Shown: piece by piece, positions 52,491 to 61,673 of the stretch | How positions within the stretch are numbered: the first letter of the stretch is position 1 | How the letters are laid out: every line of letters starts with the position of its first letter | Assembly: GCF_037201805.1 (NCBI RefSeq) | Contig: NZ_CP147404.1 | Span: 534,501 to 598,500, forward strand | DNA: 64,000 bases | Source of the DNA: Bacillus sp. FJAT-52991 | GTDB lineage: Bacteria; Bacillota; Bacilli; Bacillales; Domibacillaceae | Direction: 5' to 3' | The notes under the pieces: model-generated | Databases searched by the model: none | Seen by the model: the letters and a program-made list of their open reading frames with translations, nothing else | Told to the model about the DNA's origin: nothing | Program-made: the position numbers and the translations under genes

Positions 52491-53030
52491 TTGCTGAAAA
52501 AAGATCAAACGGTGTTTGTTTTAGTGGATGTTCAAGGAAAGCTAGCTCGTGTCGTTCATGAAAGCGGGGCGATGATCAATCAATTGCAGAGGCTGATTAA
52601 AGGGCTGCAAATTCTAAATATCCCGATCATTTGGCTAGAACAGTATCCAGAAGGGTTAGGAGCGACGATTGAAGAGGTTGCCGATGAGCTATCAGGGATA
52701 GAACCCATTCATAAAATGACATTTAGCGGCTGGAAGAATGAACAGTTTAAACAAGCAGTGGAAGCGACGGGATGTCAGCAAATTTTAGTGGGTGGCATTG
52801 AGACGCATATTTGTGTGTATCAAACGAGTGCGGAGTTGAAAGCTGCCGGATATGAAGTGCAAGTCATCTCGGATGTCGTTTCTTCACGGACGTTAGCGAA
52901 TAAACAAATTGGCCTGGAAAAAATGAAAGCGCTAGACATTTTAATGACGAGTGTAGAAATGGCATTATATGAACTGCTAGAATCAGCAGATACCGCTGAA
53001 TTTAAAGAAATTTTGAAGGTAATTAAGTAA
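52491..53030 (+). CDS. Isochorismatase-family hydrolase
   Basis: A 179-residue cysteine hydrolase of the isochorismatase/YcaC type. The catalytic triad is D13 (LVDVQGKL), K75 (IHKMTFSG) and C108 (GGIETHICVY), with the cis-peptide GGIE motif. Members cleave amides or vinyl ethers; the substrate here is unknown. TTG start at 52491 follows AAGGAGTGGG. It lies 26 bases after the HprK-like gene, so the two may be cotranscribed. Confidence 0.86.
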   Translation: MLKKDQTVFVLVDVQGKLARVVHESGAMINQLQRLIKGLQILNIPIIWLEQYPEGLGATIEEVADELSGIEPIHKMTFSGWKNEQFKQAVEATGCQQILVGGIETHICVYQTSAELKAAGYEVQVISDVVSSRTLANKQIGLEKMKALDILMTSVEMALYELLESADTAEFKEILKVIK

Positions 53031-53080
53031 GGGGCTTTCCTCTAAGTCGATGTTGCGGCTTGGAGGAAAGCCCTTTTTTC
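53031..53080 (+). terminator. Intrinsic terminator
   Basis: GGGCTTTCCTC...GAGGAAAGCCC stem followed by TTTTTT. Confidence 0.85.
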
Positions 53081-53094
53081 TATTCTGATGGAGG

Positions 53095-53190
53095 AATCAG
53101 TCGGGGCATTCCTCATTTTAGTCGGAGATGGCTTAGAATCAGGCGGGGATTTGGAAAAATCAGTCGCCAAGCACGTTCAATCAGTCGACT
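53095..53190 (+). repeat. Short repeats of AATCAGTCG
   Basis: AATCAGTCG occurs near 53095, 53160 and 53179, and the variant AATCAGGCG near 53136, within about 95 bases between convergent genes. It is an irregular short repeat with no obvious coding meaning. Confidence 0.5.
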
Positions 53191-53199
53191 TCCTAATTA

Positions 53200-53361
53200 T
53201 TACTCCCCTTCACTCGTACGATTTTTAAAAGCTTCATACGTGGCAATATCATCAATTGGCTCAAGCTGATCTTTCTGTTCCTTTGCCCCTTTGGCGATCT
53301 TATTCGTATAGTTTCCTGGGTTTCCCTTTTCTTTATGATTAAAGCCTTTTCCGCGTCCCAT
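53200..53361 (-). CDS. Small basic protein (53 residues)
   Basis: MGRGKGFNHKEKGNPGNYTNK... followed by an acidic tail. AAAGGAGAGAAAATAT precedes the ATG on the minus strand. The basic, glycine-rich start is like several small sporulation or DNA-associated Bacillus proteins, but I cannot name the family. The flanking 53362-53564 contains only its promoter region. Confidence 0.6.
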   Translation of the reverse strand: MGRGKGFNHKEKGNPGNYTNKIAKGAKEQKDQLEPIDDIATYEAFKNRTSEGE

Positions 53362-53564
53362 ATATTTTCTCTCCTTTCTATTTTGCCTTCTTAGTGTTCT
53401 TCTCGTTTTAAAAAATATTCCGGTGTACATACAGCCTTGTTGAGGTAGTTGTATGATTTTGTCAGTATATGTCTACGAAAAAAAAGAGGAAATAGGAAGA
53501 AATGATGGAATATTTATAAAATATCAGAAAATTATGTATTTTGGAAAGCGGGGAGAAAAAAAGG

Positions 53565-54890
53565 TTGAAGGTGCTTATTTCGTTGTCTAATAAGTTAATG
53601 CAAAGGTATTTACCAGATCCATTTTTATTTGTTATTATTCTTACTTTTTTTGTTGCTGGTTTATCGTTGATTGTGACAGATAGTACGCCTGTTCAAGTAG
53701 TGAAGTATTGGGGAGAGGGGTTTTGGGGGTTATTAGCATTCGCGATGCAAATGGTTCTTGTGCTTGTAACTGGTCATACGTTGGCAAGCAGTCCGGTTTT
53801 CAAAAAAGCATTGAGGAATTTAGCTTCGATTCCGAAGTCACCAGGGAAAGCCATCGTTCTTGTTTCCATTATTTCCATTTTAGCGAGCTTGATTAACTGG
53901 GGATTTGGTCTTGTGATTGGCGCCTTATTTGCGAAAGAGTTGGCGAAAAAAGTGGATGGGGTTGATTATCGGCTGTTAATTGCCAGTGCTTATGGTGGAT
54001 TCGTTGTATGGCATGGTGGGTTATCAGGTTCGGTACCACTTACGATTGCGACACCTGGTCATTTTACAGAAAACATCATTGGCGTTGTGCCAACAAGCGA
54101 AACGATTTTTTCAACGTATAATTTAGTGATCATTGCCGCTCTTTTTGTGACGATTCCGATCATTAATCGATTGATGATGCCGTCAAAGGATCAAACGGTA
54201 AGTATTGACCGTTCCTTGCTTGAGGAAACGGATTCATTGCAAGCGGCAACGATGGAAGCAGCAGAGTTAACACCAGCAGATAAACTTGAAAATAGTCGAG
54301 TGATCTCTATCGTAACAGGGATTTTAGGACTTAGTTTTTTGGTCTTATATATTAAAGAAAATGGCTGGAATCTTAATTTAGATATCGTCAATTTTATCTT
54401 CTTATTTCTTGGCATTTTACTTCATGGCACACCGAAACGATTTTTAGAAGCAGTCGGAAATGCCGTCAAAGGAGCGAGTGGGATTATTATTCAATTCCCA
54501 TTTTATGCAGGGTTAATGGGGATCATGGTCTCGACCGGATTAGCGACGGTGTTATCTGAAGCCTTCGTTTCTATTTCAACGGAAAACACGTTCCATGTAC
54601 TTGTCTTCTGGAGTGCCGGTCTTGTTAACTTTTTTGTTCCTTCCGGCGGAGGACAATGGGCTGTTCAGGCACCAGTTATGCTAGAGGCCGCTCAAAACTT
54701 GGACGTATCAATGTCGAAAACGGCTATGGCTGTGGCTTGGGGCGATGCTTGGACGAATCTGATTCAGCCATTTTGGGCATTGCCGGCACTTGCGATTGCT
54801 GGATTAAAGGCAAAAGATATTATGGGCTTCTGTCTCATTATTTTATTTGTGAGTGGAGTGGTGATTTCTTTAGGGTTCTTTTTCTTTTAG
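53565..54890 (+). CDS. atoE: Short-chain fatty acid transporter, AtoE family
   Basis: A 441-residue membrane protein with about twelve hydrophobic segments. The start LSNKLMQRYLPDPFLFVIILT and the motif FFVPSGGGQWAVQAP with NLIQPFWALP near the end are typical of AtoE-type short-chain fatty acid transporters. It would import short-chain acids such as butyrate or acetoacetate. TTG 53565 has GCGGGGAG nine bases ahead; the frame also reaches TTG 53541. A terminator follows. Confidence 0.82.
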   Translation: MKVLISLSNKLMQRYLPDPFLFVIILTFFVAGLSLIVTDSTPVQVVKYWGEGFWGLLAFAMQMVLVLVTGHTLASSPVFKKALRNLASIPKSPGKAIVLVSIISILASLINWGFGLVIGALFAKELAKKVDGVDYRLLIASAYGGFVVWHGGLSGSVPLTIATPGHFTENIIGVVPTSETIFSTYNLVIIAALFVTIPIINRLMMPSKDQTVSIDRSLLEETDSLQAATMEAAELTPADKLENSRVISIVTGILGLSFLVLYIKENGWNLNLDIVNFIFLFLGILLHGTPKRFLEAVGNAVKGASGIIIQFPFYAGLMGIMVSTGLATVLSEAFVSISTENTFHVLVFWSAGLVNFFVPSGGGQWAVQAPVMLEAAQNLDVSMSKTAMAVAWGDAWTNLIQPFWALPALAIAGLKAKDIMGFCLIILFVSGVVISLGFFFF

Positions 54891-54895
54891 TTTGC

Positions 54896-54930
54896 GAAGT
54901 GCTTCCTTTCAATGGAGGCACTTTTTTAAT
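54896..54930 (+). terminator. Intrinsic terminator after atoE
   Basis: AGTGCTTCC/GGAGGCACT stem with a short loop and a T-run. Confidence 0.8.
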
Positions 54931-55016
54931 GCTCTCACACCTCAACGATATCTTTTACATTTTTCATAAAGAATTGTAAATGCTAAGTGAAAGACTAGAT
55001 GATAGAAGGTGGGATC

Positions 55017-56294
55017 ATGGCAGCGTTCGGTGGTTGGAAGCAAAGTGGATTTCATTTGAAAGTGTTGCTTGCGGGAGTATTGTTATCTCATCTTGGTACA
55101 TATATGGTTGTACCGCTTCTGCCGATTTTTTTAAAGGTGGAGAAGGGGATGACGATTGCTGAAATTGGCATAATATTGGCGATGTCTCCTTTTACCTATC
55201 AAGTAAGTAGCTTGTTGAGTGGGTGGTTGGCTGATCGTATTGGTAGGAGAGGCGTGATGGCCGTTGGTGCGTGGCTGAATGGAGCCGCGATTGCTGGCTT
55301 TGCCCTTTTTGATACATTTTGGCTGTTGATTAGTATGGGGTTACTCAGCGGGCTAGGGGTTGGATTAAATACGCCGTCCACGAAAGCGACGATTGCCGCT
55401 CTGGCTGCGGAGGAGGACAATAAGACGACGGCCTTTTCTTTAAGGGGAGTGGCGGCCAATGTAGGGATCGCCCTTGCTGGTTTGTTAACTTATTTTGTAT
55501 TGGGTGGAGCTTTTACGCTCATTTTTTATACGGCGGCGGGTCTTTATATGTTATCGGGATTCATCAGTTTGTTTATGCTGCCAAAGGGGTGTGGTGATCA
55601 GCCTTGCGAAACCGTTCCGTTAAAAGAGTATTTGGAGGTTTTTAAGAATAAAGCCTTTGTTGTGTTTTCATTGGTGAGTATTTTCATTTGGGCGTTGTAT
55701 ACTCAGTTGGCCTTGAGCTTGCCTTTACGAGCGGAGGATATTTTGCCTGAGCCGAGTGTGGTTAGCTTGATCTGGACAGTGAATGCAGTCATTGTCGTTG
55801 TACTGCAAACACCGATGTCTAGGTGGTTTATTGAAAAAACTCATCCGATGTATGTTTTGGCTGTAGGCGTCTTATTTATCGGGGCAGGGCTTGGGTCGAT
55901 TTATTTCTCGACGAATTTCTATTGGCTATTAGGAAGCGGAGCCATTTTTATTATTGGTGAGATGTTGATTTTGCCTACGATGGATGCGACCGTATCACGA
56001 CTTGGAACAGCAAAACTGATTGGTGTATTTTTCGGAATCACGAATTTTGTTTCCGGAGTGGGGGAAGGAATTGGGAAATTCGCAGGTGGCCAGCTGCTTC
56101 GTTTAGGCACGACTTCATCGATCCCATGGTTGACGTTTGCTATTGCTGGCGTCGTTATCAGCAGTTTATTAGTTGCTTTGCGTTTTTGGCCACCGTTACA
56201 ATTTTCCATGCTTAGAAAGGAGAAAGAGAGGAGAAAAACAACAGCTGCTTCCTTTTGGCATGGGATATTTGGAAAAAGAAGTCCTGTCAAATAA
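55017..56294 (+). CDS. MFS transporter (drug efflux type)
   Basis: A 425-residue twelve-helix major facilitator. The loop 2-3 motif GWLADRIGRRGVM and helix 4 GLLSGLGVGLNTPSTKATIAAL are typical of the DHA1 proton-antiport efflux family. It has a basic C-terminal tail (RKEKERRKTTAASF). ATG 55017 has GAAGGTGGG ahead. It is unrelated to the MFS copies of the catabolic island. Substrate unknown. Confidence 0.82.
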   Translation: MAAFGGWKQSGFHLKVLLAGVLLSHLGTYMVVPLLPIFLKVEKGMTIAEIGIILAMSPFTYQVSSLLSGWLADRIGRRGVMAVGAWLNGAAIAGFALFDTFWLLISMGLLSGLGVGLNTPSTKATIAALAAEEDNKTTAFSLRGVAANVGIALAGLLTYFVLGGAFTLIFYTAAGLYMLSGFISLFMLPKGCGDQPCETVPLKEYLEVFKNKAFVVFSLVSIFIWALYTQLALSLPLRAEDILPEPSVVSLIWTVNAVIVVVLQTPMSRWFIEKTHPMYVLAVGVLFIGAGLGSIYFSTNFYWLLGSGAIFIIGEMLILPTMDATVSRLGTAKLIGVFFGITNFVSGVGEGIGKFAGGQLLRLGTTSSIPWLTFAIAGVVISSLLVALRFWPPLQFSMLRKEKERRKTTAASFWHGIFGKRSPVK

Positions 56295-56296
56295 TA

Positions 56297-56332
56297 TCCA
56301 GCTTCCTTTTTAAGGAATGCTGGGTTTTTTCT
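56297..56332 (+). terminator. Intrinsic terminator
   Basis: CCAGC-TTCCTT/AAGGAA-TGCTGG stem followed by GTTTTTT. Confidence 0.75.
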
Positions 56333-56373
56333 TTGAATAGGATAAGTAATAATGTGTGGAAAAGGGGGATCAC

Positions 56374-57228
56374 ATGATTGTAGTGTCGGGAATGCCCTTT
56401 CAGCAAATGAACATTTGGCCAGCTGGGAGTATTGAACATAGGATTATTCAGGAGATGAATAAAGCTTCGGTTGTGTATTCTTATCCATCTATAGATGATT
56501 TATCATTTGAAGTGAATATGCGAAAAAGCATTATTCAAAGTGCTAGAGCTTTAAATAATAGTAAAGCACGGTTTGCTGTATTTGCAAGGTCCCGTGCAAA
56601 CCCACAGTATTGGTATGTCACCCATTTTGGAGGATTTCAACAAAGGCAAGATGTGAGGCCATCGGATGCGATTTTAGATATTTATAACAATAGTTCGCAA
56701 TATGCGTTTGAATGTGCAACAGCAAAACTGATTGTGTATTATCATGCGGTGCTTAAAGTGATTGGGGAAGCGGCGTTCAATCAATGGTTTCAATCGATTC
56801 ATTTATATAGCTGGCATGCCGACCCTGATCTTGGATTAAAGGCTAGGGACTTGGAGCATTTTTTGCCTGGAGATGTCGTATATTTTAAAAATCCGGAGTT
56901 TGATCCGAATAAGTCTCAGTGGAGAGGAGAAAATGCCGTTGTTCTTGAAGATGGTACGTATTATGGGCATGGAATTGGCATCGGCACGGCTGAACACATC
57001 ATTGCTGAATTAAATAAACAGAGAAGGCCAGGGGCTAGCCAGTCAGCTTATTTGACTAAATTGGTGGTAAGACCGTCTTTCAACCATCTTGCGAACATAT
57101 TGTTTATGAATATGAGGGTGAAATATCAAAACGTGATCATTCAGCATAACAAAGCGTCCATTTCTTATGATGATTATGCGTTATTACATGTTGCTTATCA
57201 GAAATGGAAAAGTTATGTGAATCGGTGA
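56374..57228 (+). CDS. tgl: Spore coat protein-glutamine gamma-glutamyltransferase
   Basis: A 284-residue transglutaminase that cross-links spore coat proteins through epsilon-(gamma-glutamyl)lysine bonds. The catalytic cysteine is C114 in YAFECATA. YFKNPEFDPNKSQWRGENAVVL and YGHGIGI are family hallmarks. The C-terminus is about 40 residues longer than the B. subtilis protein. ATG 56374 follows AAAGGGGGATC. Tgl is made in the mother cell late in sporulation; no promoter was identified here. It is strong evidence for a spore former. Confidence 0.92.
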   Translation: MIVVSGMPFQQMNIWPAGSIEHRIIQEMNKASVVYSYPSIDDLSFEVNMRKSIIQSARALNNSKARFAVFARSRANPQYWYVTHFGGFQQRQDVRPSDAILDIYNNSSQYAFECATAKLIVYYHAVLKVIGEAAFNQWFQSIHLYSWHADPDLGLKARDLEHFLPGDVVYFKNPEFDPNKSQWRGENAVVLEDGTYYGHGIGIGTAEHIIAELNKQRRPGASQSAYLTKLVVRPSFNHLANILFMNMRVKYQNVIIQHNKASISYDDYALLHVAYQKWKSYVNR

Positions 57229-57294
57229 GGAGTTTATTAGAGTAACACCCTTGACATTCGCCTATTATTCCGTTACGCTAGTAATAGATGTTCA

Positions 57295-57424
57295 ATATTC
57301 CTTATAAGGGGAGTAGCTTTTACAGCAAAGTCGTCATTACGGAGCACATAGCTCTCGGCTTTGTTGGCAACGAATGATGTTGTTAGCAAGACCTTACCTA
57401 GAAAATGGTAGAGGTCTTTTATGC
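57295..57424 (+). promoter_or_regulatory. yybP-ykoY (manganese) riboswitch
   Basis: The aptamer hallmarks appear in order: AAGGGGAGTAGC (57306-57317), ACAGCAAAGTCGTCATTACG, CTCGGCTTTGTTGGCAAC, then TTAGCAAGACCTTACC. The last part begins a hairpin AAGACCTTACC/GGTAGAGGTCTTTT at 57388-57420 that works as a terminator. Mn2+ binding by this class is established. It lies 120 bases upstream of the gene at 57545. Confidence 0.85.
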
Positions 57425-57429
57425 GTTTA

Positions 57430-57463
57430 TGGCCTATACCTAACTGGGTATAGGCTCTTTTTA
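57430..57463 (+). terminator. Second terminator after the riboswitch
   Basis: GCCTATACC/GGTATAGGC stem followed by TCTTTTT. It is placed between the riboswitch terminator and the first gene, so the leader has two stop signals in tandem. Confidence 0.65.
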
Positions 57464-57544
57464 TTGGGAAAGAGGAGGTTCGGTGTATAGAGAAAACATA
57501 GATGATGTTAGAAAAATGATAATAAAAAATGGAGGGTTTTTTAA

Positions 57545-57979
57545 ATGATTAAAAAAATAATGGCATCTTTATTAGTGTTAAGCTTATGTTTCGTACCAGT
57601 TGCTCATATGTTGGATCAAAATGCAAACGTAGCGAGTGCAAAGAAATATAACTCAGGGAAAAAATCGTATAACTCAAATTCAACAAATAGCAACAGTCCT
57701 TCTACGTTTAAAAAAGAAAATGATAAAAAAGATTCCATGACGACTGCAAAAAAATCAACAGCGACTAAGTCGAATAAGGGCGGTTTTTTAAAAGGGATGA
57801 TGCTCGGTGGTTTAGCCGGTTTACTATTTGGTAGTTTACTTGGAAATCTTGGCGTTTTAGGTTCGATCCTTGGCTTTATGATTAATACGCTGGCGATCGT
57901 AGCAATTGTGATGATTGTTCGCAAAATCTTCACTTCTTTGAAAAAGAAACGCAAGGATGATCAAGCATGGGAAAGATAA
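57545..57979 (+). CDS. Secreted/membrane protein with Gly-rich helix pair (Tim44-like N-terminal part)
   Basis: A 144-residue protein. It has a signal peptide-like start (MIKKIMASLLVLSLCFVPVAH), a Ser/Asn/Lys-rich linker of about residues 34-77 and a glycine-rich hydrophobic hairpin GGFLKGMMLGGLAGLLFGSLLG. A further helix and a basic tail follow. This layout matches the front part of bacterial Tim44-like proteins, but the Tim44 domain itself is absent. AATGGAGGG precedes the ATG. Its placement behind a manganese riboswitch suggests a role in metal stress. It overlaps the next gene by 13 bases. Confidence 0.68.
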   Translation: MIKKIMASLLVLSLCFVPVAHMLDQNANVASAKKYNSGKKSYNSNSTNSNSPSTFKKENDKKDSMTTAKKSTATKSNKGGFLKGMMLGGLAGLLFGSLLGNLGVLGSILGFMINTLAIVAIVMIVRKIFTSLKKKRKDDQAWER

Positions 57980-58257
57980 AAATTTCTGAGCAAGATGTTG
58001 TCAATGCCCTTTGTTTACATCTTGCGAATCAAAAGCGAATTTCTCCTGAAGAAGTCGACATCGAGCTAATGTACGATGATGAATATGGCTTCTCAGCTGA
58101 AGCTCACTGGTCAGGGCGGAAACAAATTTTAGCGACGGTGCATATGATTGAGGCCCTTCGCTTTTGGCTCGATACGCAAATGAACATGGACCCATTTGCT
58201 GCGGGGATTGAATTGGTTCTTGATGATGATGAAGGAATTATCGCCTTTGTGAGGTAA
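57967..58257 (+). CDS. DUF2653 family protein (YxcD-like)
   Basis: A 96-residue acidic protein starting MGKIKISEQDVVNALCLHLAN with ELMYDDEYGFSAEAHW in the middle, characteristic of DUF2653. It is overlapped by the upstream gene, so expression is probably coupled and also under the riboswitch. The acidic clusters (MYDDEYG, VLDDDEG) could bind metal ions, which is speculation. A terminator follows. Confidence 0.78.
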   Translation: MGKIKISEQDVVNALCLHLANQKRISPEEVDIELMYDDEYGFSAEAHWSGRKQILATVHMIEALRFWLDTQMNMDPFAAGIELVLDDDEGIIAFVR

Positions 58258-58268
58258 GGATAAAGGAG

Positions 58269-58306
58269 AAGGATTCAGCGTGTAGAGACGTTGAATCCTT
58301 TTTTGG
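58269..58306 (+). terminator. Intrinsic terminator
   Basis: AAGGATTCAGCGT/ACGTTGAATCCTT stem followed by TTTT. Confidence 0.85.
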
Positions 58307-58400
58307 TGTAAGGGGTTAGTGGCAATCGCACCGATTTATATCAATTATTAGGTATAATTTTAAATATTGGGTGTTTGAGATTTAAGAGGAGGAAACAAAG

Positions 58401-58964
58401 ATGAAAAGTATTGCTGTATTTTGTGGATCAAGAATGGGAGCTTCTGAGAGTTATAGAGAAGGAGCAATTGCATTAGGAAAGGAATTGGCAAACAGGGGAA
58501 TCGCTTTAGTGTATGGTGGAGCCAGTGTTGGTACGATGGGAGTGATTGCCGATACGGTGTTAGCGGAAGGAGGTCGGGTGATTGGTGTCATCCCGGAAGT
58601 GTTGATGAATCGAGAAATCGCTCATCCGAATTTGACCGAGCTGATTGTGGTTTCCTCTATGCATGAAAGAAAGGCAAAAATGGCGGAGTTGGCTGATGGT
58701 TTTATTTCCATGCCAGGTGGGGCTGGAACGTTGGAGGAGTTTTTTGAAATTTACACATGGGCACAAATAGGCATTCATCAAAAGCCTAATGGATTATTAA
58801 ATATAAATCACTTTTATGACCCGCTGTTGGCAATGTTTGATCATATGGTGAAAGAAGAATTTGTCCAAGCAAAGCATCGTTCCATGTTGTTAGTGAATGC
58901 TGATCCGAAAGTTTTGTTGGATCAATTTCAAATGTATGAAGCGTCTTCTGTGAAGACATTTTGA
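58401..58964 (+). CDS. LOG family protein (TIGR00730, cytokinin riboside-monophosphate hydrolase-like)
   Basis: A 187-residue Rossmann-fold protein with the invariant PGGAGTLEEF motif near 110 and the N-terminal FCGSRMGASESY phosphate loop. Family members hydrolyse N6-modified adenosine or AMP to the free base and ribose phosphate. AAGAGGAGGAAACAAAG precedes the ATG. Monocistronic. Confidence 0.88.
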   Translation: MKSIAVFCGSRMGASESYREGAIALGKELANRGIALVYGGASVGTMGVIADTVLAEGGRVIGVIPEVLMNREIAHPNLTELIVVSSMHERKAKMAELADGFISMPGGAGTLEEFFEIYTWAQIGIHQKPNGLLNINHFYDPLLAMFDHMVKEEFVQAKHRSMLLVNADPKVLLDQFQMYEASSVKTF

Positions 58965-59018
58965 TACAAACATTACTTTTATTACTGAATTAATTCTCGG
59001 AGATTAAAAGAACAATAA

Positions 59019-59052
59019 GGAGGTGTAAGTCTTACTTTAGTAAGACTATCTA
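59019..59052 (+). promoter_or_regulatory. Ribosome binding site separated from its start by a hairpin
   Basis: AAGGAGGTG (59019-59027) lies 25 bases before the TTG start. Between them AGTCTTAC/GTAAGACT forms a perfect 8-bp hairpin with a TTTA loop (59029-59048). Folding would bring the site to a normal distance of about six bases. Confidence 0.6.
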
Positions 59053-60351
59053 TTGACCACCATTAATTTAATTATATTTGTCATACTAATCGCTCTAACT
59101 GCATTTTTTGTAGCAACAGAATTTGCGATGGTAAAAGTAAGAGCGTCCAAAATTGATCAGCTTATACTAGAAGGGAAAAAAGGAGCAGTTTCTGCTAAAA
59201 AAGTAGTCAGCCACTTAGATGAATATTTATCAGCCTGCCAACTGGGGATAACTGTTACAGCGCTAGGTATTGGATGGGTTGGGGAATCCACATTTGAAGT
59301 TATATTACATCCAATATTTAGTTATTTTCATGTCGATGAATCACTATCGCATGTATTAATATTAGTTATTGCCTTTATTCTCTCAACATTTTTACATGTT
59401 GTAGTTGGGGAACTTGCTCCTAAAACACTGGCTATTCAAAAAGCAGAAGCTATTACCCTTCTGACTGCAAAGCCAATCATATGGTTTTACCGCATTTTGT
59501 ACCCATTTATTTGGCTCTTAAATGGTTCTGCTCGTGTATTAGTTGGCCTGTTTGGTTTGAAACCTGCTTCAGAACATGAAGCGGCTCATTCTGAAGAAGA
59601 GTTGCGAATATTATTATCTGAAAGTTACAAGAGCGGAGAAATTAACAAGAGTGAGTTAAAGTACATGAATAATATCTTTGAATTTGATGACAGAATTGCG
59701 AAAGAGATCATGGTACCTCGCACCGAAATTGTGACGCTTTCACTTGACGATACCTATGATGATGTGCTCAATATCATTAAAACTGAAAAATATACACGAT
59801 ATCCAGTTGTAGATGGTGACAAAGATAAGGTTCGTGGCTTTATCAATGTTAAAGAATTCTTAACGGCTCAACTTACTACAGACCAAAGTATAGACGAAAG
59901 CTTTAAATTAGAGGCATTCATAAATCCAGTTATTCATGTAATCGAAACTGTTCCAATCCATGACTTATTGGTAAAAATGCAAAAAGAACGTATCCACATT
60001 GCTATCTTAATGGATGAATACGGGGGAACCTCTGGCCTAGTAACGGTTGAAGATATTCTTGAGGAAATTGTTGGAGAAATTAGAGATGAATTTGATGAAG
60101 ATGAAGTACCGGATATTCGAAAGTTAAACGAAAATCACTTTATTTTAGATTCTAAATTGCTCGTTGAGGATGTTAACAACTTATTAGGAACGGATTTATC
60201 TCATGAGGAAGTAGATACAATAGGTGGTTGGTTCTTAACTCAAAACATCGATGCAGAGATAGGATCAGAGATAGAAGCTGAGGGATATGTATTTAAAATA
60301 CACAAAAAAGATGGGCACCACATTCATTATTTAGAAGTACAAAAAATATAA
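59053..60351 (+). CDS. CNNM/CorC (hemolysin-like) transport protein
   Basis: A 432-residue protein. It has a DUF21 membrane domain with four helices (about 1-190, including [14 protein letters not shown]), two CBS domains ([10 protein letters not shown]... and [15 protein letters not shown]...[23 protein letters not shown]) and a C-terminal CorC/HlyC domain ([15 protein letters not shown]). Such proteins export magnesium or related divalent cations. It starts at TTG with the unusual hairpin-spaced ribosome binding site. A terminator follows. The closest Bacillus relatives are YhdP (MpfA) and YqhB; which one is not clear. Confidence 0.87.
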   Translation: MTTINLIIFVILIALTAFFVATEFAMVKVRASKIDQLILEGKKGAVSAKKVVSHLDEYLSACQLGITVTALGIGWVGESTFEVILHPIFSYFHVDESLSHVLILVIAFILSTFLHVVVGELAPKTLAIQKAEAITLLTAKPIIWFYRILYPFIWLLNGSARVLVGLFGLKPASEHEAAHSEEELRILLSESYKSGEINKSELKYMNNIFEFDDRIAKEIMVPRTEIVTLSLDDTYDDVLNIIKTEKYTRYPVVDGDKDKVRGFINVKEFLTAQLTTDQSIDESFKLEAFINPVIHVIETVPIHDLLVKMQKERIHIAILMDEYGGTSGLVTVEDILEEIVGEIRDEFDEDEVPDIRKLNENHFILDSKLLVEDVNNLLGTDLSHEEVDTIGGWFLTQNIDAEIGSEIEAEGYVFKIHKKDGHHIHYLEVQKI

Positions 60352-60384
60352 ACCGATTCACACAATTGTTATCCATTACATTAA

Positions 60385-60432
60385 CTAAGAGCATGTTTTG
60401 ATCAGTTTTTTCAAATCATGCTCTTTTTGTAA
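60385..60432 (+). terminator. Intrinsic terminator
   Basis: AGAGCATG...CATGCTCT stem followed by TTTTT. Confidence 0.8.
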
Positions 60433-60489
60433 TTGAACAATAAAGTCTTTTTAAAACAAATAAAGATTGTAGAAGGGCTGAGATACGCT

Positions 60490-61614
60490 CTATTTATTAC
60501 ATGACACAATATGAATATCCATCCCATGGGAATGCCTCATAATATGGTCGACGATCGAGCCTTTGATGATTTCTTCCCAGCGGCTTCTGGCGGATTGTCC
60601 GAGGATTAGTTGGGTGACGTTATGTTTGCTTGCTACATCTGTAATGGCTGTGGCAATTTTTCTTTTATTGATCGGCTCAACAATGAAGTGGGCGTTAAAT
60701 TGGGTGGCGAGTTTTTTCCATTCTTTTATCTTTTTTCTTTCGTCAGGTTTGCGGTTCATGGAGGCTTCACGTGAGATATGGAGAATAATCAGCTTCGTTT
60801 TTAAGCGGCTAGCAATTCTCCATCCGCGGCGAATTAGCTTTTCTGCACTTTGATTATTTTGGACGCACACCATAATGACTTCATTGATGCCAGTGGGGAC
60901 ATGATTGTGCTCTAGGCGATCGTCGACATCATCGGCTAGTTCACGGAGAGATAATTCTCTTAGGGCCCCTAGATTACTTTTTGTGAAAAAATGATTGAGT
61001 GACTGTTCGATTTTGCTAGAATGATAAATTTTTCCCTCTTTTAATCTTTTAATAAGTAGTTCGGGGGAGACATCGACGAGGATCATTTCGTCTGCTTGAT
61101 GGAGGAAGCGGTCAGGTATACGCTCTCTTACTTTTACACCTGTGATCTGTTGGACGATGTCATGGACGCTTTCTAAATGTTGAATATTAACAGCCGAAAT
61201 GACATGGATGCCTTGGTGTAAAATTTCTTCTACGTCCATAAATCTTTTTTCGTTTGGGGAGGTAGGGACGTTGGAATGGGCGAGCTCATCAATGAGAACC
61301 ACTTCAGGTGCTCTTTCGATAATCGCATCTTTGTCCATTTCCTCCAGTACTTTTCCTTTATAATCAATCGTTTTCTTTGGAATGATTTCTAAGTCGATGA
61401 CTAATTGTTCTGTCTCTTTCCTCTGGTGGGTTTCGACCAAGCCGATCACGACATCTATTCCTTCTCTCTTTAATTCATGGGCTTCTTCAAGCATCCGATA
61501 TGTTTTCCCAACCCCTGGTGCCGAACCAATATACACCTTCAACTTGCCACGCTTTAATCGCTCAATTTCTGCCAAAATTTCCTCGGGTGTTTTTCTTCGA
61601 TACTTACGATTCAA
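60490..61614 (-). CDS. kdpD: Stand-alone KdpD sensor domain (KdpD-N plus USP)
   Basis: A 374-residue protein with the KdpD N-terminal P-loop domain (Walker A GSAPGVGKT near 30, VVLIDELAH) and a universal stress protein domain (about 240-374). It stops before any membrane, HisKA or ATPase kinase region, so it cannot be a sensor kinase on its own. Short KdpD proteins of this kind occur in several Bacillus kdp operons. The USP domain of KdpD binds c-di-AMP in Staphylococcus, so a K+ homeostasis role is likely. TTG 61614 follows AAAGGGGGA on the minus strand. Confidence 0.87.
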   Translation of the reverse strand: MNRKYRRKTPEEILAEIERLKRGKLKVYIGSAPGVGKTYRMLEEAHELKREGIDVVIGLVETHQRKETEQLVIDLEIIPKKTIDYKGKVLEEMDKDAIIERAPEVVLIDELAHSNVPTSPNEKRFMDVEEILHQGIHVISAVNIQHLESVHDIVQQITGVKVRERIPDRFLHQADEMILVDVSPELLIKRLKEGKIYHSSKIEQSLNHFFTKSNLGALRELSLRELADDVDDRLEHNHVPTGINEVIMVCVQNNQSAEKLIRRGWRIASRLKTKLIILHISREASMNRKPDERKKIKEWKKLATQFNAHFIVEPINKRKIATAITDVASKHNVTQLILGQSARSRWEEIIKGSIVDHIMRHSHGMDIHIVSCNK

Positions 61615-61636
61615 ACTAAATCCCCCTTTGAAAAAA

Positions 61637-61666
61637 TCTGCCCCCAACATATGCAGTGGGGGCAGA
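61637..61666 (-). terminator. Hairpin between kdpC and kdpD
   Basis: On the minus strand TCTGCCCCC pairs with GGGGGCAGA and is followed by TTTTTTC, a typical intrinsic terminator just after kdpC. It should reduce transcription into kdpD. Confidence 0.75.
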
Positions 61667-61673
61667 CCCAGTT

